32,919 bases of DNA. Origin: Saprospiraceae bacterium (lineage in GTDB: Bacteria > Bacteroidota > Bacteroidia > Chitinophagales > Saprospiraceae). The notes beneath the pieces were generated by a model. The model ran no database searches. It saw only the letters and a program-made list of their open reading frames with translations, and was not told the origin of the DNA. Every line of letters begins with the position of its first letter. The first letter of the stretch is position 1. Of the stretch, positions 16,752-25,245 are shown piece by piece. The translations under genes were made by a program, and so were the position numbers. The stretch is from NCBI GenBank assembly GCA_007121335.1, contig SKLY01000188.1:1-32919 (forward strand). The letters are read 5' to 3'.

Positions 16752-17051
16752 TGGTGTTCTTAACCGGTATAATTTACTTTGATCAGGGAGGTGTATTTTG
16801 ACTTTATCTGCCAGTAGTACAGGTGATTAGGTTGTGTACATAAAGCCCTGTGGTTCACAACTTTACCCTTAATTTGCTTTTAGTTGACCACCAGTGATTA
16901 GGTGGTGTTTTGAACGCTTTGTGCGATTCAATTGGGGTTGTGGCATGTTAAAATGTATGGAAAGTTTCTGGGATATGAGGTGAAAATCCCCCAATAGTTA
17001 TAATTTTGGGCTTAATTCAACAGCCAGACGGCAATCATCAATACGAAATTC
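16752..17051 (+). other. Intergenic region with twin GTGATTAGG hairpins
   Basis: Positions 16820-16836 and 16891-16907 are imperfect direct repeats sharing GTGATTAGG. Each copy lies inside its own inverted repeat: GTACA...TGTAC (16817-16839) and ACCACC-N8-GGTGGT (16887-16906). The second is followed by GTTTTG and could act as a weak terminator for the rhodanese lipoprotein gene. No gene is seen. Confidence 0.5.
17001..17008 (+). promoter_or_regulatory. -7 promoter box for DUF2723 gene
   Basis: TAATTTTG matches TAnnTTTG and lies 43 bp before the ATG at 17052. No -33 element is recognised, so support is moderate. Confidence 0.4.
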
Positions 17052-20000
17052 ATGCTGAACTATACCAACGTTAAGAAGTTTTCGGGCTTATTTGTTCTGT
17101 TGTTCACCTTTGTGGTGTTCTTCCTAACAGCCGAGAGGACGACCAGTTTGTGGGATTGCGGAGAGTTTATTTTGGCCGCCTACAAAGTACAGGTGGTTCA
17201 CCCTCCCGGAGCACCGCTATTTATCATCACGGGTCGATTTTTCACTTTGCTGGCCGAGCTTTTCTCCTCCAATCCGGCAGACATCGCTTTTGCCATTAAC
17301 CTGATGTCGGGTCTTTGCACGGCATTTGCTGCCATGTTTATATCCTGGGTGACCATTATTTTTGGAAGAATGATTCTGACCGGTCGCGATGTGGAACCCC
17401 GTGGAGCTGACCTCATCGCCCTGGCTTTCGCCGGTATCGTAGCCGGACTTGCCACCGCCTTTTCAACCTCTGTTTGGTTTTCGGCCGTGGAGGGTGAGGT
17501 TTACGCCATGTCCACCTTTTTCTCCGGCTTGACTCTGTGGTCGTTTATGAAATGGTATGAGCTTCCAGATACTCCGGAATCCGACCGATGGATATTTGTA
17601 TCCATTTTTGCCATCGGACTTTCGATAGGTGTGCACCTTTTGAGCTTGCTTGCATTCCCTATGATGGCACTGCTGTACTACTTTAAAAAATACGACAACC
17701 ACAACCTGAAAGGGGGACTGGTTGCACTTGCTGCTGGAACCGCCCTGATCCCATTGGTTCAGAATGTCATAATAACCGGTATTCCTACCCTTTGGATGTA
17801 CTTTGATCTCTTTACTGTCAATGTACTGGGGTTGCCATTCAATTCCGGGATTATACCCACCATCCTGGTAGTGGGGGGTATTCTGTTTTACGGTTTCAGA
17901 TGGGCAGAGAAAAACTCGAGCAAACTGGTACATTATGTCACTATGGGTGCCACTTTGATGGTTATTTCTTTCAGCTTATTTGGCGTGGTGGTAATTCGCG
18001 CACTTGCAGGACCACCGGTAAACATGAACGAACCATCTGACCCCATTCGCCTGCTCTCGTATCTCAATCGCGAGCAATATGGAGAAAGACCGTTATTCAG
18101 AGGGCCGCACTTTGATGCGAGACCCGTATCTCATGAGTTTACCGATCGCTACGGACGGGTGGATGATAAGTACGAGGTTGTCGAACAGCGTGTAACCGCC
18201 GTTTACTCCTCTGCAGACAAAATACTTTTCCCGCGAATGGGGCACATGGATGCCAACAGAGTCAGGGAGTACAGGCGTTGGATAGACAGAGAAACCGGCA
18301 CACCCACCATGGGGGATAACCTGAAATTCTTTTGGGATTATCAGATAAAATGGATGTATTGGCGGTACTTTATGTGGAATTTCAGTGGGCGGCAAAACGG
18401 AGAGCAGGGGCATCATTCCTGGAATCCACGAAGTGGCCACTGGTACAGCGGTATTACCCCACTGGATGAATTCCGGCTGCACAATGAAAGTGCCATGCCC
18501 ACGGATATGAAAGAACACAAGGCGCGGAATAAGTACTACATGCTTCCCTTCTTGTTTGGTTTACTTGGCTTGCTGTATCATTACCGGCACCGAAAGAAGG
18601 AGTTTTCAGCCCTGATGATACTGTTTTTGACTACCGGTATAGGGATTATAATATATTCCAATCAGCCTCCTATGGAGCCAAGGGAGCGGGATTATGTGCT
18701 GGTGGGTTCCTTCTTTACTTATTGTATGTGGATGGGCATGGGAGTGCTGGGTCTCTACGAGTTCCTGAAGAATAAGATTGGGGCCAATAACTTCGCTATG
18801 GCGGGATTGGCTTCGGCCCTCGTGCTCACCGCTCCGATGTTGATGCTCACCCAGACGTATGCTGAGCATGATCGGAGCTCCATCACAGCCGCAAGGGATT
18901 ACGCCAGTAATTTCCTGGAGAGTTGCGAGCCCAACGCCATCATTTTTACTTACGGTGATAACGATACTTACCCACTGTGGTACGCTCAGGAGGTTGAGGG
19001 TATAAGACGGGATGTGCGGGTGGTAAACCTCTCCTTGATTGCTGTGGACTGGTACATCAATCAACAGCGTAGGAAAATAAATGAATCTCCTCCAATCAAT
19101 TTTACCATTTCGGAGGATGCCTACCGGGGCAGTGCAAGAAATCAGGTGTTGTACTATTCACCTGATGGAAGTGATCGACCAATGTCGCTCAAGGATGCCC
19201 TGGAATTTATAGGTGGGGATAATCCAATTCAGGCTACCACCAGAACCATGCCGAGCTATCTGCCATCCAGAAGGCTTCATATTCCGATTGATACCGAGCG
19301 AGCAATTGAAAGCGGATTGGTGGAACGGAGGGAAGCCAGCCAGGTTGTCAATAGGATAGAAGTGGATCTTACGGACAGAGACTTTTTGGTGAAGGATGAA
19401 CTCGCTGTACTGGATCTCATTGCCTCTAATATTTATGACCGACCTATTTATTTCTCTGTGACAGCACGTCCGGAGAAACTTCTCGGTCTGGAGGATTACA
19501 TGCAATTGGAGGGCCTGGGACTTCGATTGGTGCCCATTCGGTCACAATCAGATCCGACTTTGGGTATTTATGGTTCCGGTAGGGTTAATACAGATGCGAG
19601 CCACGAGCGATTTACAGAGCGATTCCGCTTTGGCAATTTTGACAAAAAGAATTTGTTTGTGGACAGGTCCTATCAACCTTCCGTCCAGGCGCACCGCTTA
19701 ACCATGATGAGGACGGGTATTACCCTGCTGGAAGAGGGCCGCGATGAAATGGCTGCCGACATTGGCCGCACATTCCTAAATGGTTTTCCAAACAAAAATT
19801 TCACCTTTGATCCTTTCGCTATTCCATTTATACAGATGCTGGTCTCTGGAGGTGACCTGGATGAAGCCAAACGACACACCAGAACGATGGCCGAAGTCAC
19901 CAGGGAATACATGCTGTTTTTCGATTCCCTCGATGAGTCAGACCTGAATGTGGGCTGGAGCCGAGAGCGCAACCACTACAGACAGGGCATCAGACAAATG

Positions 20001-20075
20001 GACGAATTGCTCGCCGATATCGGTGATGAGGAGTTTGAAGCCGAAATCCTGGCTCTTATTGATGAGTTTAGGTGA
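17052..20075 (+). CDS. DUF2723 (GT117-type) membrane glycosyltransferase-like protein
   Basis: The 1007-aa product starts with a hydrophobic helix and the family signature TTSLWDCGEFILAAYKVQ followed by HPPGAPLF, the acidic periplasmic loop expected of GT-C glycosyltransferases. About a dozen transmembrane helices fall in residues 10-330 and about 495-620. The C-terminal part (about 620-1007) is soluble and presumably periplasmic, with conserved IIFTYGDNDTYPLWYAQEVEGIRRDVRVVN split here around residue 635-665. DUF2723 proteins are widespread in Bacteroidota and have been linked to protein O-glycosylation (CAZy GT117). Donor and acceptor are not evident from sequence. Length is typical and no interruption is seen. 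It is preceded by a TAATTTTG promoter box and followed by a 250-bp gap before rpiB. Confidence 0.88.
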   Translation: MLNYTNVKKFSGLFVLLFTFVVFFLTAERTTSLWDCGEFILAAYKVQVVHPPGAPLFIITGRFFTLLAELFSSNPADIAFAINLMSGLCTAFAAMFISWVTIIFGRMILTGRDVEPRGADLIALAFAGIVAGLATAFSTSVWFSAVEGEVYAMSTFFSGLTLWSFMKWYELPDTPESDRWIFVSIFAIGLSIGVHLLSLLAFPMMALLYYFKKYDNHNLKGGLVALAAGTALIPLVQNVIITGIPTLWMYFDLFTVNVLGLPFNSGIIPTILVVGGILFYGFRWAEKNSSKLVHYVTMGATLMVISFSLFGVVVIRALAGPPVNMNEPSDPIRLLSYLNREQYGERPLFRGPHFDARPVSHEFTDRYGRVDDKYEVVEQRVTAVYSSADKILFPRMGHMDANRVREYRRWIDRETGTPTMGDNLKFFWDYQIKWMYWRYFMWNFSGRQNGEQGHHSWNPRSGHWYSGITPLDEFRLHNESAMPTDMKEHKARNKYYMLPFLFGLLGLLYHYRHRKKEFSALMILFLTTGIGIIIYSNQPPMEPRERDYVLVGSFFTYCMWMGMGVLGLYEFLKNKIGANNFAMAGLASALVLTAPMLMLTQTYAEHDRSSITAARDYASNFLESCEPNAIIFTYGDNDTYPLWYAQEVEGIRRDVRVVNLSLIAVDWYINQQRRKINESPPINFTISEDAYRGSARNQVLYYSPDGSDRPMSLKDALEFIGGDNPIQATTRTMPSYLPSRRLHIPIDTERAIESGLVERREASQVVNRIEVDLTDRDFLVKDELAVLDLIASNIYDRPIYFSVTARPEKLLGLEDYMQLEGLGLRLVPIRSQSDPTLGIYGSGRVNTDASHERFTERFRFGNFDKKNLFVDRSYQPSVQAHRLTMMRTGITLLEEGRDEMAADIGRTFLNGFPNKNFTFDPFAIPFIQMLVSGGDLDEAKRHTRTMAEVTREYMLFFDSLDESDLNVGWSRERNHYRQGIRQMDELLADIGDEEFEAEILALIDEFR

Positions 20076-20289
20076 AAAGTAGGGTAGGGGATTGGATTGG
20101 TGAGATTCTGGAAAGCACTGTTGACTTTTTTGGGTGTGCTGGATTGCGCGATGGATTAAGTTTGAGGCATTTTAGTTGAAATTATTTGTTATATTGCAAT
20201 TCTATGCAATGGCTTCAACTCCTTGTCTATCTAGTCTAGTTGCTCATAATATCAATCCTGCCAATTTTCCGGTGCTTATGGAAGTTTTA

Positions 20290-20297
20290 TATCTTTA
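20290..20297 (+). promoter_or_regulatory. Possible -7 box for rpiB
   Basis: TATCTTTA differs from TAnnTTTG at the last base and lies 29 bp before the ATG at 20326. The rest of the 20076-20325 gap shows no gene and no clear terminator. Confidence 0.3.
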
Positions 20298-20325
20298 CAA
20301 TCGAAGATATCTGAGTATTAATTCA

Positions 20326-20769
20326 ATGAAAAATATGCGAATATCAATTGGCAATGACCACGCGGGTACTGAGTGTAAGAAATTTATTGCGGAAAACCTG
20401 GAAAAGGACGGTCACGAACTGTTGAATCACGGTACAGATGACCCTGACTCTGTTGATTATCCGGATTTTGTTCATCCGGTGGCGCGGGATGTGACCGGGG
20501 GCAAGGTGGACCTGGGAATAGTGATTTGTGGGAGTGGCAATGGAGTGGCCATGACGGCCAATAAACACCGGGATATCCGAGCTGCGCTGTGCTGGGATGT
20601 CGAATTGGCAAAACTCGCACGCCAACACAACAACGCCAATGTGCTGGCCATCCCTGCCCGCTTTGTGAGCAACCAACTCGCTTTGGAAATGGTGAGAGCC
20701 TTTCTGACCACGGAATTTGAAGGGGGGAGACATTCCCGACGGGTGGAAAAAATCAGCAAGGGCGTGTAA
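20326..20769 (+). CDS. rpiB: Ribose 5-phosphate isomerase B
   Basis: 147 aa from the ATG at 20326; a second in-frame ATG at 20335 gives the family-like start MRISIGNDHAG and cannot be excluded. RpiB/LacA-LacB family: GNDHAG at the N-terminus, catalytic Cys in ICGSGNGVAMTANK, and a late SRRVEKI. It interconverts ribulose 5-phosphate and ribose 5-phosphate in the pentose phosphate pathway, in the cytoplasm. The first active-site loop reads CGSGNG, where many members have CGTGIG. The longer open frame reaching back to 20176 adds 50 residues unlike the family. The M28 peptidase ATG follows 28 bp after the stop, so the two may be one transcript. Confidence 0.93.
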   Translation: MKNMRISIGNDHAGTECKKFIAENLEKDGHELLNHGTDDPDSVDYPDFVHPVARDVTGGKVDLGIVICGSGNGVAMTANKHRDIRAALCWDVELAKLARQHNNANVLAIPARFVSNQLALEMVRAFLTTEFEGGRHSRRVEKISKGV

Positions 20770-20797
20770 ATATTGGTTGTCAAAACAAAACATCACC

Positions 20798-22399
20798 ATG
20801 AATTCATATCTGCCTGTGTTTATCCGGAGCATTTTGGCGCTGTTTCTCAGTATTTCACTGTCAGCGGTGGCCATTTCTCAAGAAAAGGAGAGCCTCCATG
20901 TCAAATACGCCGATAAAATAACCCTTGAAAATTTGGAGTCTCACGTTTGGGCTCTTTCGGCAGATAGTATGATGGGGCGGGAAACTGGCGAGCCCGGTTC
21001 TCATATGGCCGGCAATTACATCCAGCGGTTTTTTGAAGAAATCGGAGTGCCGGCAGTGGGGGATACCACTTACCGTCAAACCATGACCGTCCGGTGGTTG
21101 ATGTGGGAAGAAAATGAGTTGTTTGTCGGGGACAGGAAGTTGAGAAACAATCGGGAATACCTGGCCCTGCCTGCCCACAATCGCAATTGGGACGATGTGT
21201 CCATTGGGGAAGTTGTTTTTGGGGGATATGGTATTGATTCGGAGTCTTACTCTGACGTGCCGGATGTGGAACTCAATGGAAAAACAGTGGTGTTGTTGCG
21301 CGGTGAGCCCGTTGATGAGGACGGGATATCGCTGGTTACCGGCAGTGAGGAAGAATCTGAGTGGAGTCGCAACGACAGCCTGAAGTTGAGTCTTTTTGCC
21401 GACCGTGGAGCAGAATTGGTTGTGATGGCTGAACCTGCGATGTTTGACCTGGTGCGGGCAAATTGGAGGGCGATTACCAGCCCCTTGGATTCCGGCAGCC
21501 CGACAGAACCCGCTGAGGGCTATCCCGGCTTGATTCACATCACAGAGTCCGTAGTTTTTGAGATGATGGGCGAAGTTGGGGATTCCCTGTCAGATGCCCT
21601 GGCATACGGCGACCCGGACATTTCGGATTGGAGTGGTCAAAGGGCGGAAGTTGATTTTAGGATTCACCTTGAAAAAGAAGTACGCACGCTTCAGGACGAT
21701 AATATATTGGGGTATGTACGAGGTATTGACCCGGAGCGGAGAGATGAGTTGATTGTGGTTTCGGCTCACTACGACCACATCGGTTATGAGGGAGATGAAA
21801 TTTTTAACGGAGCGAACGACAATGCCTCGGGAACGGCTGCGGTAATGGAAATGGGCAGGGCTTTGGTGAAGTCGGTTGAAGCGGGGGATGGCCCTGCGCG
21901 ATCAGTGCTTTTGCTGTTGTTGACCGGGGAGGAAAAGGGACTCCTGGGTTCGCGCTACTACGTTCAAAACCCCGTGTTTCCTCTGGAGCAAACCATCGCC
22001 AATATCAATATCGATATGTTGGGCAGGACGGACAGAAGATATGAGGAAAAGGGCATTGACAACTATATTTATCCCATTGGAACTGACAGGCTGAGTACGG
22101 AATTTCACGAAATTGTGCTGGATGTAAATGAGCGGTTCTCCGATTTGAAACTGGACTTCAGATACAACGATCCTGAGGATCCCAACCGCTATTACTTTCG
22201 GTCAGACCACTACAATTTTGCCAGGAACGGCATACCTGCTGTTTTCTACTTCAATGGCATGCACGAGGATTACCACCAAACGGGTGATACGGCGGACAAA
22301 ATGAACTACGAGAGCATGACCAAACAAACCCGCCATATCTTCCACGTCCTCTGGGAACTTGCAAACAGGGAGGAAGCTATCCGGGTGGATGTTTTTTAG
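20798..22399 (+). CDS. M28 family zinc aminopeptidase, exported
   Basis: 533 aa from the ATG at 20798, which gives a signal peptide (MNSYLPVFIRSILALFLSIS, cleavage near AIS-QE, residues 26-28). The peptidase domain in the C-terminal half carries the M28 zinc ligands and catalytic residues: VSAHYDHIG (about residue 320), GANDNASGTAA, LLLTGEEKGLLGS, NINIDMLGR and DYHQTGDTADK. An insert in the N-terminal half (about 90-270) is consistent with a protease-associated (PA) domain. Expected to release N-terminal amino acids in the periplasm or outside the cell. All metal ligands appear present. It is followed by repeat patch C and converges with the suf operon. Confidence 0.92.
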   Translation: MNSYLPVFIRSILALFLSISLSAVAISQEKESLHVKYADKITLENLESHVWALSADSMMGRETGEPGSHMAGNYIQRFFEEIGVPAVGDTTYRQTMTVRWLMWEENELFVGDRKLRNNREYLALPAHNRNWDDVSIGEVVFGGYGIDSESYSDVPDVELNGKTVVLLRGEPVDEDGISLVTGSEEESEWSRNDSLKLSLFADRGAELVVMAEPAMFDLVRANWRAITSPLDSGSPTEPAEGYPGLIHITESVVFEMMGEVGDSLSDALAYGDPDISDWSGQRAEVDFRIHLEKEVRTLQDDNILGYVRGIDPERRDELIVVSAHYDHIGYEGDEIFNGANDNASGTAAVMEMGRALVKSVEAGDGPARSVLLLLLTGEEKGLLGSRYYVQNPVFPLEQTIANINIDMLGRTDRRYEEKGIDNYIYPIGTDRLSTEFHEIVLDVNERFSDLKLDFRYNDPEDPNRYYFRSDHYNFARNGIPAVFYFNGMHEDYHQTGDTADKMNYESMTKQTRHIFHVLWELANREEAIRVDVF

Positions 22400-22722
22400 T
22401 AATGAAAGTGGAAAGTGGAAGGTGTGGTGGTGTAGTGTATTGTGTGTTATTCAATTACGAATTACGAATGACGAATTGGGGGGCTTGGGCGAGATTTCTG
22501 GGGTTTCGGTAAGGGTAATTATTTTGGGTGGTTCGTTATTAGGATTTTGATTTCGCCCCCAAAGCTTTGGGGGCCAAGGCGCAAAGAAAGGCGCAAAGAA
22601 ATCAATTTTCCAGAAATATTCTCGAAAATCAACACGCCCTGCATAATGATATACTGCCGGCCACATCAAGGTAACGGATGAAAATAACTCACCAACTCAC
22701 AGACTCACCAATTCACAACTGC
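22400..22722. repeat. Mosaic intergenic patch C between convergent genes
   Basis: Modules in order: 22451-22480, a short tandem array of ATTACGAAT-like units; 22555-22574, the palindrome GCCCCCAAAGCTTTGGGGGC; 22575-22600, GGCGCAAAGAAAGGCGCAAAGAA, as at 10394-10424; 22651-22676, CTGCCGGCCACATCAAGGT as at 201-222; 22687-22719, ACTCACCAACTCACAGACTC and ACTCACCAATTCACAACTG, as in patch A. The last module stops within 3 bp of the rrf2 stop codon (complement of 22723-22725), the same junction as at the exonuclease gene. Confidence 0.88.
22555..22574. terminator. 20-bp perfect palindrome, possible bidirectional terminator
   Basis: GCCCCCAAAGCTTTGGGGGC is a perfect inverted repeat between the convergent M28 and rrf2 genes. 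It could fold in RNA from either strand, but no T-run follows on either side, so terminator function is uncertain. A degenerate copy occurs at about 10369-10393, where the adjacent genes are not convergent, which favours a repeat module over a dedicated terminator. Confidence 0.35.
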
Positions 22723-23220
22723 TCACCCTGTTTCAATCCCTTTGAGGTGTTTGCTGTGGGAAAATAAATCTTCGTAGATTTCTCTGAAGCGGTTGTTGGC
22801 TTCGGATTCGGTGTTGAGTAGGTCTGCCAGGGTGATCTGATCGAGGATTTTGTCGAGTGAGGCCTGGACGACTCTCCAGAGGGATCGCAGGGTGCAGTCA
22901 GTTGAATTGGCGCAAAATTGCTGGTTGCCTGAGTGGTTGTTGCAAAAGGAGCTGTTGAAAAGGACACCGCCCAGTGCCCTGATTGCATCATTAATGGTTA
23001 TTTCGTCGGCGGGTCTGGCGAGGCTGTAGCCGCCTTTTAATCCCCGGGAGCTGTTGATAAGTCCGTCCTTTCTGAGTGCCCTCGTTATTTTTGCCACATA
23101 GGAATTAGACAAGCCCTCGGATTCGCTCAATTGCGAGATGCTGAGACCATCTTCATCATTGGAACTGGCTATTCGCATTAAAATTCTGATGCCGTACTCA
23201 TCCGATGCATTAATTTTCAT
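22723..23220 (-). CDS. Rrf2 family transcriptional regulator, likely Fe-S sensing
   Basis: 165 aa from the ATG at 23220 (MKINASDEYGIRIL), the usual Rrf2 start; a frame opening 9 codons earlier is not needed. A winged helix-turn-helix (about 25-75, with ISQLSESEGLSNSYVAKITRALRKDGL split at residues 28-54) is followed by three cysteines, C93, C103 and C109 (C-x9-C-x5-C). They sit where IscR has its [2Fe-2S] ligands C92, C98 and C104. As the last gene of the suf operon it is well placed to sense Fe-S status and repress the operon, and two matching palindromes lie at the sufB promoter. The Fe-S ligation and target are inferred. It follows the sufT-like gene by 27 bp. Confidence 0.88.
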   Translation of the reverse strand: MKINASDEYGIRILMRIASSNDEDGLSISQLSESEGLSNSYVAKITRALRKDGLINSSRGLKGGYSLARPADEITINDAIRALGGVLFNSSFCNNHSGNQQFCANSTDCTLRSLWRVVQASLDKILDQITLADLLNTESEANNRFREIYEDLFSHSKHLKGIETG

Positions 23221-23247
23221 AATTCCTGTGTTTTGTAATTGAGTCAA

Positions 23248-23556
23248 TTAAAACATATCCAGGGCAAATCTAGCCTCTTCACTCATTCGGTCTTTCGTCC
23301 AGGGTGGGTCAAACACCACCTGCATTTCCACATCATCAACGCCGTCCACTTCCAGCACTTTGGTTTGAACTTCCATGGGAAGACTACCGGCTACCGGGCA
23401 ATTTGGGGTCGTGAGGGTCATGATCAGTTTAATTACTCCGGGTTTTATCTCGTCCACTTCGTAAATCAACCCCAGCTCATACACATTCACCGGTATTTCG
23501 GGATCGTAAACCGTTTTAATGGCGTCGATAATTTTATTCTTCAACTCCTCATTCAT
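23248..23556 (-). CDS. MIP18/DUF59 family Fe-S assembly factor (SufT-like)
   Basis: A 102-aa protein of the DUF59/MIP18 (PaaD-like) family. It has YDPEIPVNVYELGLIYEV at the N-terminus, LTTPNCPVAGSLP with the conserved Cys53, and DPPWTKDRMSEEAR near the C-terminus, the usual signature of the suf-linked type. Members assist maturation of Fe-S proteins. It overlaps sufE by 8 bp and lies upstream of rrf2, which supports co-translation within the suf operon. Confidence 0.9.
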   Translation of the reverse strand: MNEELKNKIIDAIKTVYDPEIPVNVYELGLIYEVDEIKPGVIKLIMTLTTPNCPVAGSLPMEVQTKVLEVDGVDDVEMQVVFDPPWTKDRMSEEARFALDMF

Positions 23557-23980
23557 GGTTTTCCAGTTTCTTTTTCAGTCCCAGTCCGTAGTATTTCATG
23601 TGTTTAACCATACTGGTAAGGCCGTTTGAGCGGGTGGGGGAGAGATGCTCTTTCAGGCCGATGCGATCGATAAAATAAAGGTCAGCACCTGCAATGTCAT
23701 CCGCTTTTTGGCCCGACAGGACCTCAATGAGCAGGGCGATAATTCCCCTCGTAATCACCGCGTCGCTGTCCGCTTTGAAATAGACCTTTCCATCCTGTTC
23801 GTAAGCCCTCAGCCACACCCGACTCTGACAGCCCTTTATCTGGTACTCCTCTGTTTTGTATTCATCCTCTATAATGGGGAGCTTTTTCCCCAAATCTATG
23901 ATGTAGTCGTACTTCTGCATCCAGTCATCAAACAGGCTGAAGTCTTCTATTATCCCGTCTTGTTTCTCGTTTATACTCAT
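23549..23980 (-). CDS. sufE: SufE sulfur acceptor protein
   Basis: 143 aa, the usual size. SufE accepts persulfide sulfur from SufS and passes it to the SufBCD scaffold. The active-site cysteine is C51 in QIKGCQSRVWL. The family stretches DYIIDLGKKLP and SDAVITRGIIALLIEVLSGQ are present. It starts 11 bp after the sufS stop and overlaps the next gene by 8 bp. Confidence 0.95.
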   Translation of the reverse strand: MSINEKQDGIIEDFSLFDDWMQKYDYIIDLGKKLPIIEDEYKTEEYQIKGCQSRVWLRAYEQDGKVYFKADSDAVITRGIIALLIEVLSGQKADDIAGADLYFIDRIGLKEHLSPTRSNGLTSMVKHMKYYGLGLKKKLENHE

Positions 23981-23991
23981 TTTTCTGTACT

Positions 23992-25245
23992 TTAGACGAG
24001 CATATTGCGGGCCTTCTCAACCCCTTTTGCAAGTCTGTCAATATCTTCTTTGTTGTTATACAGCGCCATAGAGGCTCTCACTGTTCCGGGTATGCCAAAT
24101 CTTTCCATCAGTGGTTGAGTGCAATGGTGTCCGGTGCGAACCGCGATTCCGAGTTTGTCCAAAATGATCCCGAGATCATAGGGATGGGTCCCCTTTACCA
24201 AAAAAGAAACCACGGAGGTTTTATCCGGGGCGGTGCCAATGATTCGCAAGCCCGGAATGGCTGTGAGCTTTTCGGTGCAGTAATTTAGCAGTTCCTGCTC
24301 CCATTGAACGATGTCCTCAGGGTCAAACTGATTGAGGTAGTCGATGGCTTTTTTCAATCCCACCACGCCCTCTATGTGAGGGGTGCCCGCTTCAAACTTG
24401 AAGGGCAGCTCGTTGTAGGTTGTTTTTTCAAAACTCACCGATTCGATCATTTCACCACCTCCATGCCACGGTGGCATTGCTTCCAGTATTTCCTCTCTTC
24501 CCCACAACACGCCAATGCCCGTCGGTCCGAGCATTTTGTGTCCTGAAAAGACGTAAAAGTCTGCTCCGAGGCCGGCGACATCTATACCCCCGTGGATACT
24601 GGCCTGGGCTCCGTCGATGAGCACTGCGGCACCACATTCTTTGGCCAGCTTTGTAATTTCCTCAACCGGATTGATGGTGCCGAGGGCATTGGAAATGTGG
24701 TTGACCGCAACGAGAGCAGTTTTCGAAGTGAGTAGTTTTTTGTAAGCATCCATGTCCAGCGATCCATCCTCCCTGACTGGAATGATTTTCAAGGAGAGGT
24801 TTTTCTCTTCGGCCAAAATTTGCCAGGGTACGATGTTGCTGTGATGCTCGAGTTCGGATAAAATAATCTCATCTCCTGCATTTAGAAATGCCCTGCCGTA
24901 GGATTGAGCCACGAGGTTGATTCCCTCCGTGGCGCCACGAACAAAAATCACTTCCTTTTCCGAGCTTGCTTGGATGAACCGGGCTACCGCTCTTCTGGAT
25001 TCTTCAAAAAGGTCGGTGGCCTGTTGACTCAGGGTGTAAACCCCGCGGTGCACATTGGCATTTTGTGTGGTGTAGTAATTGTTTATCGCCTCGATAACAG
25101 CTCGTGGTTTTTGCGAGGATGCAGCGCTGTCGAGAAACACCAGGGGATGCCCGTTCATCTCCGTTTTCAGGATGGGGAAATCTGCCCGGGCGGACTCCAC
25201 TGCCCTGCATTCAGAACCGGCCTTTTTATCTGTGGCGACTTTCAT
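23992..25245 (-). CDS. sufS: Cysteine desulfurase SufS (group II, PLP-dependent)
   Basis: A 417-aa class V aminotransferase-fold enzyme that removes sulfur from cysteine. The PLP lysine is K237 in FSGHKMLGPTG. The persulfide-forming cysteine is C375 in RTGHHCTQP, with the short loop of group II (SufS/CsdA) enzymes. The PLP-site histidine and aspartate are in ELEHHSN and LIDGAQA. Its ATG shares one base with the sufD stop (TAATG overlap), a sign of coupled translation. It works with SufE encoded next. Confidence 0.97.
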   Translation of the reverse strand: MKVATDKKAGSECRAVESARADFPILKTEMNGHPLVFLDSAASSQKPRAVIEAINNYYTTQNANVHRGVYTLSQQATDLFEESRRAVARFIQASSEKEVIFVRGATEGINLVAQSYGRAFLNAGDEIILSELEHHSNIVPWQILAEEKNLSLKIIPVREDGSLDMDAYKKLLTSKTALVAVNHISNALGTINPVEEITKLAKECGAAVLIDGAQASIHGGIDVAGLGADFYVFSGHKMLGPTGIGVLWGREEILEAMPPWHGGGEMIESVSFEKTTYNELPFKFEAGTPHIEGVVGLKKAIDYLNQFDPEDIVQWEQELLNYCTEKLTAIPGLRIIGTAPDKTSVVSFLVKGTHPYDLGIILDKLGIAVRTGHHCTQPLMERFGIPGTVRASMALYNNKEDIDRLAKGVEKARNMLV

